A stretch of DNA of 53,889 nt from JADJPL01 sp964607915 (GTDB lineage: Bacteria > Bacteroidota > Bacteroidia > Chitinophagales > Saprospiraceae), in NCBI GenBank assembly GCA_964607915.1, contig CAZSMU010000009.1:1-53889 (forward strand), written 5' to 3'. Shown in pieces: positions 8,040 to 16,560 of the stretch (positions are counted from its first letter, which is position 1; each line of letters starts with the position of its first letter). Position numbers and translations under genes: made by a program. The notes under the pieces were generated by a model that saw only the letters and a program-made list of their open reading frames with translations, did no database searches and was not told the DNA's origin.

Positions 8040-10928
8040 TTATTTGATAGAAAGGTTAGCAGTGCTGTTGGCTCCGTTTTTAGAGAGGACGAGCTTGTAG
8101 GTGCCGCGGTAGAGGTACATAACCCCATTTTTGGCGGCCTGCATCTTGAGCGGCTTGTCTTCTTCCTTGAGTTTGGCATTGGCCAGGGCTTCGATTTCCC
8201 CTGCCTGGTCGAGGTTCATGCGCAAGTCGTAGCCGAGGTAGTTCAATCCTGCCTTACAAGGCTTGGAGAAGCGATAGAGCTCTACGCCTTTTTCCGTCTG
8301 TACGCTTACGGTCACGTCGCCGGCGGCTTTGACATAAACAGGAAGTTTGGCTTCGGGCGTAGCGGCTTCCATCCAATCGGCCCCTGCGCTGCCCCAGCGG
8401 GGGGAGAAGCGCTGTGCATCGGGTTCGAAGGCATGAATTTCCTTCTTGAGTAGGTCGCCTGGGAGCTGCTGGAGTTCTTTGGCGCGGCCTGAGTAGATTG
8501 AACGCCCGTGCGTGCCCACCAGGATATCTTTTTCCCGCGGATGGATGACGATGTCGTGAACAGGGGTGGCGGGCAGGCCGTTGTTGAGCAGCATGAAGGA
8601 GCCACCCTGGTCGAGGGATACATATAGGCCGTGGTCGCTGCCGACGTACAGGATTTGAGGGTTGGCGGGATCTTCCTTTACCACGTTGAGCGGTTCGAGG
8701 GGCAGGTTGGTACCGATGCGCTTCCAGTTTTGGCCGTAGTCTTCTGACACGTAGAGGTGTGCGCTGAAGTCATCGGAGCGGTAGCCGTTCAGTACAGCAT
8801 ATACCCGGCCTTCGCGGAACGAGGAGGCCTGGACGCGGGCGACCCAGAGATTTTTCGGCAAGTTATCGCTGATGCGTTGCCAGCTTACTCCGGCGTCTTT
8901 GCTGATGTGGATCAGGCCGTCGTCGGAGCCTGCGTAGAGCAATCCGAATTTGAGCGGCGATTCGTGGAGGGTGCTGAGGGTGCCGAACGGCACGTCGCCT
9001 TTGATGCCCCCGTTGGTCAAATCGCCCGATATCGTTTCGAACTGGTCGCCGCGGTTGAGGGATCGGTGTACTTTATTGGAGCCCATATACAGGATATCCT
9101 GGTTGTGTATGCTGAGGTGGATGGGCGTCTGCCAGTTCCAGCGCAGGGGGCGTTCCCCGAGTTTGTGGCGGGGGGTGATGAATTTGCGCTCCCCGGTTTT
9201 GGTATTGAGCCGGGAGTAGAAACCGAATTGGGAGCCCGTATATACCGTGGCGTTGTCGCGTGTATCAATGGCTACCTGCATCCCGTCGCCGCCGTAGATG
9301 GAGCGATAGGGGTACTGGCCGCGGCTGTGCCAGCCCACACTGGCCTGGTAGGTAGAGGGGCCGACCCATACGCCGTTGTCTTGCAGGCCGCCGTAAACGT
9401 TGTAGGGTTGGGCCATATCTGCGGCGATGTAGTAGAACTGGCCTACGGCGGGCGTGTTGCAGTGGTTCCAGTGGGCTCCTTCGTCATAGGAAATGTTCAA
9501 GCCTCCGTCGTTGCCTAGGATGATGTGGTCGGGTCTGCGCGGGTTGATCCAGAGCGCGTGGTGGTCGGAATGGACGTTATCGCCGTCTATGGAGCGGAAG
9601 GTTTTGCCCCCGTCATCAGAGCGGATGACCGGTACGCCCAGCACATAGATTTTGTTGGGATTGGCCGGGGCTACGCGGATTTGCGCAAAGTAGTATCCGT
9701 AGGAGCTGAATACATCGTCTATATAGCCGGGGTGGGTTTTCTTCCAGGATTTGCCCTCATCATCGGAGCGATAGACCTCCAGTCCGACGACGGGGGTATC
9801 GAAGAGCAGGGCGTTGGCATCTTCGGTGTATTCGACCAGGCCCTGGGGGCTTACCTGGTCGTTGCGCACCATATCGAGGATTTTGTCCACGGTGTATTCC
9901 TGGGGGAATCCATTTTGCGTGAGGAATTCCTTGATCTGGTATTTTTTGAGGGTCATGAAGCGAGCTTTGTCCATGGCGCGCACAGCATCTTTAGAAAGTG
10001 CTTCGGGGTCGGCGGGGGTTTCTATAGGGCGGCGGTTGTAGTTGTCGAGTGCTGCCAGGAGGACGGCTTTGCCGTTGACGCGGGTAATGGCCAGCCCGAT
10101 GCGGCCGGTGCCTGTACCGCTGGGGAATCCCGACTGGGCGTTGTTCAGGCGGGACCAGGTTTTGCCACCGTCGGCGCTGCGATAGATTCCGGAGCCTTCC
10201 CCGGACTCTACGAAGTCCCAGGCGCGGCGTTCGCGGTGCCAGGTAGCGGCGTAGAGTACGTTGGGGTTTGCGGGGTCTATGGCCAGGTCTACTGCGCCCG
10301 TATTGTCGTTTACGAAGAGGACGCGCTGCCAGGATTTGCCGCCATCGGTTGTTTTATAGACACCCCTGTCGGGGTTGGGGGTGTAGAGATGGCCGAGCAC
10401 AGCCACCCATGCGGTATTGGGATCTTTGGGGTGAAGCACGATGCGCCCGATGTGGTGGGATTCCCCCAGACCGAGGTGTTGCCAGGATTTGCCGCCATCC
10501 GTGCTTTTGAAAACCCCGGTGCCAGCGTACGACGAGCGGCTCGAATTGACTTCCCCGGTTCCGACCCAGATGGTATTTCGAGCCCAGTCTACGGCAATAT
10601 CCCCTATGGTCATGACCATTTCGCGATCGAAAAGAGGGTCGAAGGACTGGCCGTTGTTCGTCGTTTTCCAAAGGCCGCCGGAGGCGTAGGCCACATAGAA
10701 GTGGCTGGGATCCTGCTCGCGCACATCGAGGTCTACGATGCGCCCGCCAAAGACACTGGGGCCTATCGAGCGGAATTCGATGCCATTGGCGATAGAGGCT
10801 GCTTCGAGGGATTTGCGCTGCTTGAACCCTTCTATCCGCTCTGCTGCGGGGGTAGGCGCTGTCTGTTGGGCGAAAAGGCCAAGGGAAGCCGCCAGGCCTA
10901 TTGCAAGAAAAGGATAATATAGCTTCAT
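8040..10928 (-). CDS. Secreted VPS10/sortilin-like Asp-box beta-propeller protein (first of two)
   Basis: This is a 962-residue exported protein often labelled 'glycosyl hydrolase' because of its BNR/Asp-box repeats, although no catalytic role is shown by the sequence. It has a signal peptide (MKLYYPFLAIGLAASLGLFAQ). The propeller begins FRSIGPSVFGGRIVDLDV, and many Asp-boxes follow: STDGGKSW, TTDGGKSW, SADGGKTW, SDDEGKSW, SDDGGKTF, SYDEGAHW, SKDAGVSW, SEDYGQNW, SLDQGGSF. These fit a ten-bladed sortilin-type propeller (inference). After about residue 760 the sequence changes to a non-repeat tail ending KLVLSKNGANSTANLSIK, which could be a small beta-domain. No lipobox or type IX sorting domain is evident. 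A distant paralogue lies at 34444-37479. Proposed roles for the family (binding or processing surface polymers or peptides) remain inference. Confidence 0.88.
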   Translation of the reverse strand: MKLYYPFLAIGLAASLGLFAQQTAPTPAAERIEGFKQRKSLEAASIANGIEFRSIGPSVFGGRIVDLDVREQDPSHFYVAYASGGLWKTTNNGQSFDPLFDREMVMTIGDIAVDWARNTIWVGTGEVNSSRSSYAGTGVFKSTDGGKSWQHLGLGESHHIGRIVLHPKDPNTAWVAVLGHLYTPNPDRGVYKTTDGGKSWQRVLFVNDNTGAVDLAIDPANPNVLYAATWHRERRAWDFVESGEGSGIYRSADGGKTWSRLNNAQSGFPSGTGTGRIGLAITRVNGKAVLLAALDNYNRRPIETPADPEALSKDAVRAMDKARFMTLKKYQIKEFLTQNGFPQEYTVDKILDMVRNDQVSPQGLVEYTEDANALLFDTPVVGLEVYRSDDEGKSWKKTHPGYIDDVFSSYGYYFAQIRVAPANPNKIYVLGVPVIRSDDGGKTFRSIDGDNVHSDHHALWINPRRPDHIILGNDGGLNISYDEGAHWNHCNTPAVGQFYYIAADMAQPYNVYGGLQDNGVWVGPSTYQASVGWHSRGQYPYRSIYGGDGMQVAIDTRDNATVYTGSQFGFYSRLNTKTGERKFITPRHKLGERPLRWNWQTPIHLSIHNQDILYMGSNKVHRSLNRGDQFETISGDLTNGGIKGDVPFGTLSTLHESPLKFGLLYAGSDDGLIHISKDAGVSWQRISDNLPKNLWVARVQASSFREGRVYAVLNGYRSDDFSAHLYVSEDYGQNWKRIGTNLPLEPLNVVKEDPANPQILYVGSDHGLYVSLDQGGSFMLLNNGLPATPVHDIVIHPREKDILVGTHGRSIYSGRAKELQQLPGDLLKKEIHAFEPDAQRFSPRWGSAGADWMEAATPEAKLPVYVKAAGDVTVSVQTEKGVELYRFSKPCKAGLNYLGYDLRMNLDQAGEIEALANAKLKEEDKPLKMQAAKNGVMYLYRGTYKLVLSKNGANSTANLSIK

Positions 10929-11072
10929 GCGTCGGTGTTTTTATTCACATATTGGCAATGGCGCTAAATATAGGGAATAAAATTCCTGAGGGAGCAATAG
11001 CGTACAATAAAAATTGAATGCCCGGGTATCTATCCGGAGGGGGATGGGATTTTGAGATTTTTTTAAATTTTT

Positions 11073-11098
11073 ACACAAAAAATGTTTATTTTTTGTGT
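11073..11098. repeat. AT-rich inverted repeat (10-bp perfect arms)
   Basis: ACACAAAAAA (11073-11082) and TTTTTTGTGT (11089-11098) flank a 6-base spacer. It adjoins a second, longer inverted repeat. It could be an operator or part of a structured leader. Confidence 0.5.
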
Positions 11099-11132
11099 TT
11101 GTAAAACAAAATGATTATTTTTGTTTTACAAA
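11098..11132. repeat. AT-rich inverted repeat (14-bp perfect arms)
   Basis: TTTGTAAAACAAAA (11098-11111) and TTTTGTTTTACAAA (11119-11132) flank a 7-base spacer. The perfect match over 14 bases in a divergent promoter region is suggestive of a dimeric regulator site, though an AT-rich hairpin in RNA is equally possible. Confidence 0.5.
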
Positions 11133-11150
11133 TGGGGTTTAGTTTATTAG

Positions 11151-11187
11151 AAGGCCGAGCGAAGCATGACCCGCCCGGCCTTTTTTT
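11151..11187 (+). terminator. Intrinsic terminator-like hairpin upstream of lptF
   Basis: AAGGCCG (11151-11157) pairs with CGGCCTT (11176-11182) and runs into seven T residues. There is no plus-strand gene immediately upstream, so it would end a short non-coding transcript or a leader starting in the AT-rich repeats. Confidence 0.55.
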
Positions 11188-11188
11188 G

Positions 11189-11196
11189 TATCTTTG
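11189..11196 (+). promoter_or_regulatory. Candidate -7 box for lptF
   Basis: TATCTTTG exactly matches TAnnTTTG and lies 31 bases before the lptF ATG, immediately downstream of the terminator-like hairpin. The spacing is ordinary for this phylum. Confidence 0.55.
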
Positions 11197-11227
11197 GGTT
11201 TCGGGAATTTAGAGCCCATTATACTGT

Positions 11228-12796
11228 ATGAAGCGCCTTGATCGTCTGGTATTGCTGAGTTTTCTACCTCCGTTTGCGGTGTCCTTTGCCATTGCATTGT
11301 TCGTGTTGCTGATGCAGGTTTTGTGGCTGTACATGGATGATCTTGCGGGCAAGGGTCTGGGAGCGTTGATGATCATAGAACTGCTGTTCTATCGCTGCGT
11401 GGGCATTGTGCCGATGGCTCTGCCTCTGGGTATGTTGCTGGCCTCGGTGATGGTGATGGGCAATTTTGGGGAGCGCTACGAGTTGTCGAGTATGAAATCG
11501 GCAGGGGTATCGCTGTTGCGGGTGATGCGGCCGCTGATGGTATTCGGGTTGTCGGCCAGTTTGTTTTCCTGGTATTGTTCAGACACTCTTATACCGATTT
11601 CCAACCTGAAATTCGGGTCCCGGATGTACGACATCCAGCAGAAAAGGCCTGCTCTGCGCCTGGAGGAAGGGGTTTTCAACGACGATTTCCAGAATTTTGC
11701 CATACACATCGGCCAGCGTATGCCGGATGGCAAAACGGTGAAGGATATCCTGATCTACGACCATTCGGAAACCAATGCAGGTAAGATTTCCCAGGTGTCG
11801 GCAGCGGTAGGGGAGATGTATGTCACGCCCGACGGGCGCTATTTTGTGATGCGGCTGCGCGACGGCTATCAGTATGTGCAGTCCGTGACCTCGGGAGGGG
11901 CGCGTTACCCCTTTGTGCGCACGGCTTTTAAAGGCTATCAAAAGATTTTTGACCTGAGCGAGTTCCAGCTCAACCGCACGAGCGAGAGCTTGTTTACCAC
12001 CAGCCGCCAGATGATGAGCGCTGCGCAGTTAAAGGTTGCTGCCGATTCGATCCGCATAGACATGGACAAGAAGGAGACCAGCCTGTCGAACTATTTGGCG
12101 AATTATATCCATATCCTTCGGGTGGACAGCACCTATATGCGGCAGCAGGAGCAGGTGGCCCCCAGCGAAGGCCAAAACGCCAGCTACTACGTGGATTACA
12201 TGCCGGCGCCTAATACGATGGTACCCATAGATGCAGAGGGCAAAGGGGTGGAGCGCAAGAAAACGGATGTCCGCAAGGTGAAGTCCTTCATGGAAACGAT
12301 TTCCGAAGCGGAGCGGGACAACCTCTACGCGCGCACTGAAAATATCGTGCGCAGCGTGCTCAGCCAGGCGGAGAGTTCCGCCTCTCTGCTGGCACGGCTG
12401 GAAGAATCCCGCGTCAAGCACGTCTTTGACCGACATTCCAAGTACAGCATTGCCTTGGCGTGCTTCGTCTTTTTGTTTATCGGTGCCCCGATGGGGGCCA
12501 TTATCCGCAAGGGTGGGTTTGGGTATCCTATATTGGTGTCTATCCTCTTCTTCATGCTGTTTGTAGTCATCACCATTTTTTGCCGGAAAGTAGCGGAATC
12601 GCTGATTCTTTCCCCGGAAGCGGCGGCCTGGATTCCCTGCGGGACCTTGTTCCCTACCGGATGGTTTTTGACCGTGAAGGCTATGAACGATTCCCGCCTG
12701 TTTCAAATGGAAGGACTGGGCAGGGCATTCCGGTGGCTAAAAGGTTTTTTCAAAGGATTGGGACGAAAAAAAGGGAAGGGCGCCATACCGGGTTAG
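11228..12796 (+). CDS. LptF/LptG-family permease (YjgP/YjgQ), lipopolysaccharide export
   Basis: This is a 522-residue inner-membrane protein of the LptF/G family, one of the two permease halves that, with LptB and LptC, lift LPS from the inner membrane into the Lpt bridge. Three N-terminal hydrophobic segments lie at about 9-36, 47-79 and 98-115, with the family's GIVPMALPLGMLLASVMVMG and the coupling-helix-like NFGERYELSSMKSAGVS. A large periplasmic domain of roughly 290 residues follows, then three C-terminal segments starting HSKYSIALACFVFLFIGAPMG. The domain is longer than in E. coli, as is usual in Bacteroidota, and no frame break is seen. I cannot decide between LptF and LptG. The PAP2 gene follows 71 bases downstream on the same strand. 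Confidence 0.9.
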   Translation: MKRLDRLVLLSFLPPFAVSFAIALFVLLMQVLWLYMDDLAGKGLGALMIIELLFYRCVGIVPMALPLGMLLASVMVMGNFGERYELSSMKSAGVSLLRVMRPLMVFGLSASLFSWYCSDTLIPISNLKFGSRMYDIQQKRPALRLEEGVFNDDFQNFAIHIGQRMPDGKTVKDILIYDHSETNAGKISQVSAAVGEMYVTPDGRYFVMRLRDGYQYVQSVTSGGARYPFVRTAFKGYQKIFDLSEFQLNRTSESLFTTSRQMMSAAQLKVAADSIRIDMDKKETSLSNYLANYIHILRVDSTYMRQQEQVAPSEGQNASYYVDYMPAPNTMVPIDAEGKGVERKKTDVRKVKSFMETISEAERDNLYARTENIVRSVLSQAESSASLLARLEESRVKHVFDRHSKYSIALACFVFLFIGAPMGAIIRKGGFGYPILVSILFFMLFVVITIFCRKVAESLILSPEAAAWIPCGTLFPTGWFLTVKAMNDSRLFQMEGLGRAFRWLKGFFKGLGRKKGKGAIPG

Positions 12797-12867
12797 GGGC
12801 TTGCTGCGCGAAAGCCCATTCGGCAAAATTTTTATGGGGGTACACAGTTCTTCACAACGGGTGATAT

Positions 12868-13518
12868 ATGAAGTGGAAATTTGCAGATTTTGACTGGAAG
12901 GAGTTTAGTGCTGAAAACCGCTGGTTCCTGTGGGCTTTCGCTGCTTTTGCCAGTGCGGGGCTTTTGTGGGTGGGCGGGACGTCTAAGGGCGCGATGGTGC
13001 TCTACTTCAGTGCACACCGGAGCGCGGGGGGGGATGCGTTTTTTCGGTTTTGGACGCATGCCGGGGAAGCCATGGGGTTCTTTTTCGTGCTAGGCTATCT
13101 GTTATTCCGGCACCGGCATCGTGCGGCAGCATTGCCTGTTTTGACTTTGGGGGTCACGTTATTGGCGAATGCGACGAAGCGTTTGTTCCGGCAGCCTCGC
13201 CCGGCGCGCTATTTTGAGGAGCTGGGTGTATTAGAGCAGCTTCGCCCTGTCGCCGGGGTTCCTTTGCTCAAGGGCTTGAGTAGTCTTCCTTCGGGCCATA
13301 CCATGGCGGCGTTTGCCTTTTTTTCCTTTCTCGCCTTCTGTATTCCGCAAAAGCGCTGGGCAGCGCTCCTGCTCTTCTCGGCGGCGGCGCTGGTCGGCCT
13401 TTCGCGGATCTACCTCGGTCAGCACTTTGAAGAGGACGTGCTGTTGGGGAGTGCACTGGGGGTGTTCCTGTCGGCCATTTTGTTCCGGTACAGCCACATA
13501 GAGGCGAAGCAGGGGTAG
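12868..13518 (+). CDS. PAP2-family membrane phosphatase
   Basis: This is a 216-residue integral membrane phosphatase with the three PAP2 signatures in order: KRLFRQPRP (KX6RP), LPSGHTMAAF (PSGH) and SRIYLGQHFEED (SRX5HX3D). The nucleophilic histidine is in the last motif. Several hydrophobic helices surround them. Family members act on undecaprenyl pyrophosphate, phosphatidic acid, phosphatidylglycerophosphate or lipid A phosphates, and the sequence does not decide which. Following an LPS export permease, an envelope lipid substrate is plausible (inference). It faces the rRNA methyltransferase gene convergently with a 63-base gap in which only a weak stem (CCGCAT / ATGCGG) is seen. Confidence 0.9.
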   Translation: MKWKFADFDWKEFSAENRWFLWAFAAFASAGLLWVGGTSKGAMVLYFSAHRSAGGDAFFRFWTHAGEAMGFFFVLGYLLFRHRHRAAALPVLTLGVTLLANATKRLFRQPRPARYFEELGVLEQLRPVAGVPLLKGLSSLPSGHTMAAFAFFSFLAFCIPQKRWAALLLFSAAALVGLSRIYLGQHFEEDVLLGSALGVFLSAILFRYSHIEAKQG

Positions 13519-13581
13519 CGGGTGTTTCCGCATTTTCCGCCGACTTCTCGCGATAAGGCTGATGCGGGGAAAAACCTGACT

Positions 13582-14943
13582 TTAGGGCTGCACGTCCATC
13601 AAGATGCGCCAGTTTTTGGGGTAATAGTTGTTGACGCGGTCTTTCAGGACTTTGGCCCAGCCGAGGTTCAGTCCCTGGTAGCGCACGAGTGTCCAGCCCT
13701 GTGCTGTGTCCGGGGCTGGAAAAGATTCTTTTTTTAGAAAAAGCAGGGCGTTTGCCCGGTTGAGTTCCAGGGCCGGGAGTTCTTTGGAGACGGCGAGGCT
13801 CAGGGCGAGTTCAGGGGCGGGGACCAGGTCCTGTCCTTTGATACTGCCTACTTCAACTCCCCAATCCATGCGGTGCAGCACTTGGGAGAGGGCTGCGGTC
13901 CAGGTTTCTATAGCTTTGGGCAGGGCCCGCACATTTTGTTGCGCGTCTATGAAAAAGCGATACGCTTCCGGCTGCGCCACCCAGGGGCTGATTTTGGGCA
14001 GCCATTTGGAGGGAAGCGGCTCCCAGCCCCGCAGTTTGCCAGCTTTATCCTCTGGCCTGCGGGGGCTATCTCCCGTTTTTCGCAGGCAAGCTAAATAAAA
14101 CCCTTCCCCGCGCACGCGGTGTGGGTAACATTGGTATCCGGGCCCTATAGCTTGAATCCCCCACTCGGCGGGAATATCCAAAGGAGCTTCTTCAAACCCA
14201 AACTCCCGGGCTAACCACTGTACGTTTGCGGCGTTTTCCTCTTCATGATAGGTACAAGTGCTGTACACCAGGATTCCCCCTGGTCGGAGCAAGCCTGCCG
14301 CATCGCTCAGGATGCGGCGTTGGCGCGCGGCACACAGCCGGAGTGCCTCGGGCGACCACTCCCGCACGGCATCCGGGTCTTTTCTGAACAATCCTTCGCC
14401 GGAACAGGGGGCATCGAGCAGGAGCAGGTCGAACCAGGCACTCAGGGCGCTCAGGTCGCGGCTGTCGTGGTTCGAACTGCAGGCGTTGGGGTAGCCCCAT
14501 CGAGCCAGGTTGTGGCGCAATACCTGGTAGCGGGGCCGGATGACTTCGTTGGCCAACAACAGGCCCTTCATGCCCAGGAGGTCTGCCAGGAGCGTACTCT
14601 TCCCTCCCGGTGCCGCCGCGAGATCCAGTACGCGTAACGGCTCGCGCAGGTCGCACCATTGCCGCACGGCTTCTTCTACCAGCATCGAGGAGGCCTCCTG
14701 GACATAGTACGCCCCGGCGTGCAGGGCGGGGTCGAGGGTGAAGACAGGACGTTCCGGTAAATATACTCCTTTAGAACTCCATTTTACTTTTTCAAAATTT
14801 TCCTGACATTTATTTTCTTTTAAAAAATGATAGCGAACGCTGACCGGCGGGGGCAAGTGGAGGGCTTTTTCGAAGGCAGCCCATTGATCGCCCAGGGTAT
14901 TCTGCATGCGATGCTGAAAATCAGCAGGTAAAATGAGGGACAT
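13582..14943 (-). CDS. NOL1/NOP2/Sun-type rRNA (cytosine-C5) methyltransferase, RsmF-like
   Basis: This is a 453-residue enzyme that makes 5-methylcytosine in rRNA. The N-terminal third matches the RsmF/NOL1 leader (ALHAGAYYVQEASSM). The SAM site is DLAAAPGGKS (107-116). The two catalytic cysteines are both present: the PCSGEG cysteine (Cys180) that releases product and the STCTY cysteine (Cys230) that attacks the base. The C-terminal part from about 300 resembles the PUA-like RsmF extension (ALELNRANALLFLK, WTLVRYQGLNLGWAKVLKDRVNNYYPKNWRI). RsmF methylates C1407 of 16S rRNA in E. coli, and this one's exact target is inferred. Between residues 42 and 58 the coding turns A/T-rich (codons 14760-14830) without breaking the frame. 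It is probably its own unit, preceded by half a repeat element and the FKBP terminator. Confidence 0.92.
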   Translation of the reverse strand: MSLILPADFQHRMQNTLGDQWAAFEKALHLPPPVSVRYHFLKENKCQENFEKVKWSSKGVYLPERPVFTLDPALHAGAYYVQEASSMLVEEAVRQWCDLREPLRVLDLAAAPGGKSTLLADLLGMKGLLLANEVIRPRYQVLRHNLARWGYPNACSSNHDSRDLSALSAWFDLLLLDAPCSGEGLFRKDPDAVREWSPEALRLCAARQRRILSDAAGLLRPGGILVYSTCTYHEEENAANVQWLAREFGFEEAPLDIPAEWGIQAIGPGYQCYPHRVRGEGFYLACLRKTGDSPRRPEDKAGKLRGWEPLPSKWLPKISPWVAQPEAYRFFIDAQQNVRALPKAIETWTAALSQVLHRMDWGVEVGSIKGQDLVPAPELALSLAVSKELPALELNRANALLFLKKESFPAPDTAQGWTLVRYQGLNLGWAKVLKDRVNNYYPKNWRILMDVQP

Positions 14944-14973
14944 GGACAGTGTGCGGTTGTGGCATAAAAGATT

Positions 14974-15007
14974 AGACTGGTTGCGCGGGGTCAGCGAGGA
15001 GGGAAAA
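14974..15007 (-). repeat. Intergenic inverted-repeat element, copy C (one end only)
   Basis: AGACTGGTTGCGCGGGG followed by TCAGCGAGGAGGGAAAAAG is the reverse complement of the right half of copies A, F and G. The other half is missing and the sequence continues straight into the FKBP terminator hairpin. Confidence 0.7.
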
Positions 15008-15050
15008 AGAAAAGAGGCTGTGCCACCAAACGGTGGGGCAGCCTCTTTTC
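15008..15050 (-). terminator. Terminator of the FKBP lipoprotein gene
   Basis: Arms of 18 bases (15010-15027 and 15032-15049) starting AAAAGAGGCTG pair with one wobble and one mismatch around a 4-base loop. On the minus strand the hairpin runs into CTTTTTCCC, giving a U-rich tail 35 bases after the FKBP stop. Confidence 0.75.
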
Positions 15051-15084
15051 GCGGGGGATAAAAATTCAGTTTTCCCCAAACTGC

Positions 15085-15534
15085 CTATTTCCAGTCTATG
15101 AGATCGATCTCAAAAACGAGTACGGAATTGCCGGGGATACTGCCGGTACCGCTGGGGCCATAACCCAGTTGGGAGGGGATAAAGAAAGTCCCTTTTCCGC
15201 CTTTTTGGAGTAAGGGGATACAAATTTTCCATCCTTCGATGAGATTGCTGAGCGGAAACTGGATGGGCTTGGTAGATTGGTCGAAGACATTTTTGTTGAG
15301 CAGATACCCCTTGTACTGGACGGTCACGGTGGAGGTGATACCTGGGCTGCCGCCGGTGCCGGGGGTGGGGATGATATAGTAAATCCCCGAGCTATGGCGC
15401 GTGGCGTTGAGTTTGTTATCGGCCAGGTATTGCTCAATTTTTTCCTGGTCCACCATTGCCTGGTCTTCGAACTTGCAGGAGCCGAGCAAGAAGGCGCAGG
15501 CGGCGAGGAGGAGGATGTGGGTAGTGATTTTCAT
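15085..15534 (-). CDS. FKBP-type peptidyl-prolyl isomerase lipoprotein
   Basis: This is a 149-residue exported lipoprotein: a signal peptide ends in the lipobox LLGSC (Cys20). It carries one FKBP fold from about residue 45, with VTVQYKGYLLNKNVFDQS, the FPLSNLIEGWKICIPLLQKGGKGTFFIPS core, and the GYGPSGTGSIPGNSVLVFEIDLI end. These are the conserved strands of the isomerase site, which catalyses cis-trans proline isomerisation of envelope proteins. A short linker (QEKIEQYLADNKLNA) precedes the domain, as in other Bacteroidota lipoprotein FKBPs. The gene follows the DUF4097-like gene with a 29-base gap and may be the last gene of the sigma-factor operon, although a possible -7 box (15573-15580) could drive it alone. 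Confidence 0.92.
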   Translation of the reverse strand: MKITTHILLLAACAFLLGSCKFEDQAMVDQEKIEQYLADNKLNATRHSSGIYYIIPTPGTGGSPGITSTVTVQYKGYLLNKNVFDQSTKPIQFPLSNLIEGWKICIPLLQKGGKGTFFIPSQLGYGPSGTGSIPGNSVLVFEIDLIDWK

Positions 15535-15563
15535 AAAAATATTTGGATTGAGGAGATATGGTT

Positions 15564-16466
15564 TTATTTGCCCAAAAATAATTCCCCAAAGCGAACATTG
15601 ACGGTAATGTTGGGATAAAATTCTGATTTGGGGCGGAAGGTGACTTTTTTGATGCCGGGGGCTGTTTCCTGAATGAGGAACTTCATGCCGCTGGGCAGTT
15701 GCAGTTTGCTGTGTTGCGTACTGAGGTTGTACTGGAAGCCAGCGAGGTCGGGGGTATGGAGGAAGACCTGGGAATGGTCGGCCTGGAGGTTGAGGTCGAG
15801 GAGTCCGGTGGCGGCGAAGATATTGAGTACGCCATACTGGGCATTGATATCGAAGCGTCCGCTCAGGTTTTTGAGGGTCATATCGGATCGCCGTGCGATG
15901 ATTGCTGCGTTGCCGTCCAGGTGGTCGCCGTTGAGTTCTCCGAAGAAGGTATGGATATCCATCCAGCCCTTGATGTTTTGCAGGGCGATCTGGCTGAACC
16001 GGCTATTGACGCGCAGGCGGTTGTTGAGGTTTTCGACATCGGCCAGTCCGTAGTTGGTTTTTAGATACACGGGGCATTCGGCGGGTACTTTGATCAGGTA
16101 AACCGCTTTGAGGCGCGACTGGGGGGCTTTTTCCCCATCCGGGACGGAGATGAAGTTGCGCAGGTAGATTTTGTTTTTTACCCGCTGGGTGATGTATTGG
16201 AGGTATTCGAGGTCTTGTTGGGCGGTTTCTTTGTTTTCGTGTTTGGCTACCAGGTCTATCTGTACGCGGATGACGGGCTGGTTCCAGGTCTCGATGAACA
16301 CCTCTGCCCGGTCGCCGTCAATATTGACCTCGTACGTATCTTTGTAAGCGAATTCTTTATTGATTCGCTTGGTGACGACCTGAACGACGGAGGCTTGCTG
16401 TGCGGTGCCTGCAAAGGCCCACAGCCCGAGGGCGGTCACAAGGAGCGTATTATGCAGGATTTTCAT
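15564..16466 (-). CDS. Secreted DUF4097-like beta-helix protein (putative adhesin)
   Basis: This is a 300-residue exported protein. The Met at 16466 gives a clean signal peptide (MKILHNTLLVTALGLWAFAG, cut after AQQ), whereas the longer frame adds 22 charged residues in front, so the shorter form was preferred. The body has repeated short beta segments with alternating hydrophobic residues: VFIETWNQPVIRVQIDLVAKH, ADVENLNNRLRVNSRFSQIALQNIKG, LNGDHLDGNAAIIARRSDMTLKNLSG. This resembles the DUF4097/DUF4098 putative-adhesin fold, often found next to ECF sigma factors and anti-sigma factors in this phylum. It sits 94 bases downstream of the anti-sigma gene on the same strand. Its function is unproven; envelope-stress sensing or structural roles are possible. 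Confidence 0.75.
   Translation of the reverse strand: MKILHNTLLVTALGLWAFAGTAQQASVVQVVTKRINKEFAYKDTYEVNIDGDRAEVFIETWNQPVIRVQIDLVAKHENKETAQQDLEYLQYITQRVKNKIYLRNFISVPDGEKAPQSRLKAVYLIKVPAECPVYLKTNYGLADVENLNNRLRVNSRFSQIALQNIKGWMDIHTFFGELNGDHLDGNAAIIARRSDMTLKNLSGRFDINAQYGVLNIFAATGLLDLNLQADHSQVFLHTPDLAGFQYNLSTQHSKLQLPSGMKFLIQETAPGIKKVTFRPKSEFYPNITVNVRFGELFLGK
15573..15580 (-). promoter_or_regulatory. Possible -7 box for the FKBP gene
   Basis: The minus strand reads TATTTTTG, 38 bases before the FKBP start and inside the last codons of the upstream gene. It could allow FKBP expression independent of the sigma operon. Such boxes arise by chance in AT-rich codons. Confidence 0.25.
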
Positions 16467-16560
16467 AGATAGAAGCGTTATGCGGTTGTACGTAGTTGGG
16501 GTCTGGCGCGATGGGGTAATTTTCAGGAGCATCCGGGTGTGGGCATTTGTTGAATGGGGG

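Larger units (their letters stand above)
10929..11227. other. Divergent intergenic region with two AT-rich hairpins, a terminator and a promoter box
   Basis: The region separates the sortilin-like gene (minus) from lptF (plus). It holds adjoining inverted repeats at 11073-11098 and 11098-11132, a GC stem with a T-run at 11151-11187, and a TATCTTTG box at 11189-11196. No open frame of note is present. Confidence 0.7.

Noticed and set aside
9525..10922. A long plus-strand frame antisense to the first sortilin-like gene
   Set aside because: The sequence is repetitive because it is the mirror of the Asp-box repeats. No signal or domain is seen.
12797..12817. GGGCTT/AAGCCC stem with CTTGCTGCGCG after lptF, resembling a repeat-element end
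   Set aside because: Only a few bases match the element end, and neither the paired right end nor the inner modules are present. It is at best a weak terminator.
13519..13581. CCGCAT / ATGCGG stem between the PAP2 and RsmF-like genes as a bidirectional terminator
   Set aside because: A six-base stem with a 28-base loop and no proper T-run is too weak to call.
14760..14830. A/T-rich patch inside the RsmF-like gene as a possible insertion
   Set aside because: The frame is intact and the residues fall in a variable linker before the conserved core. No repeat ends are present.
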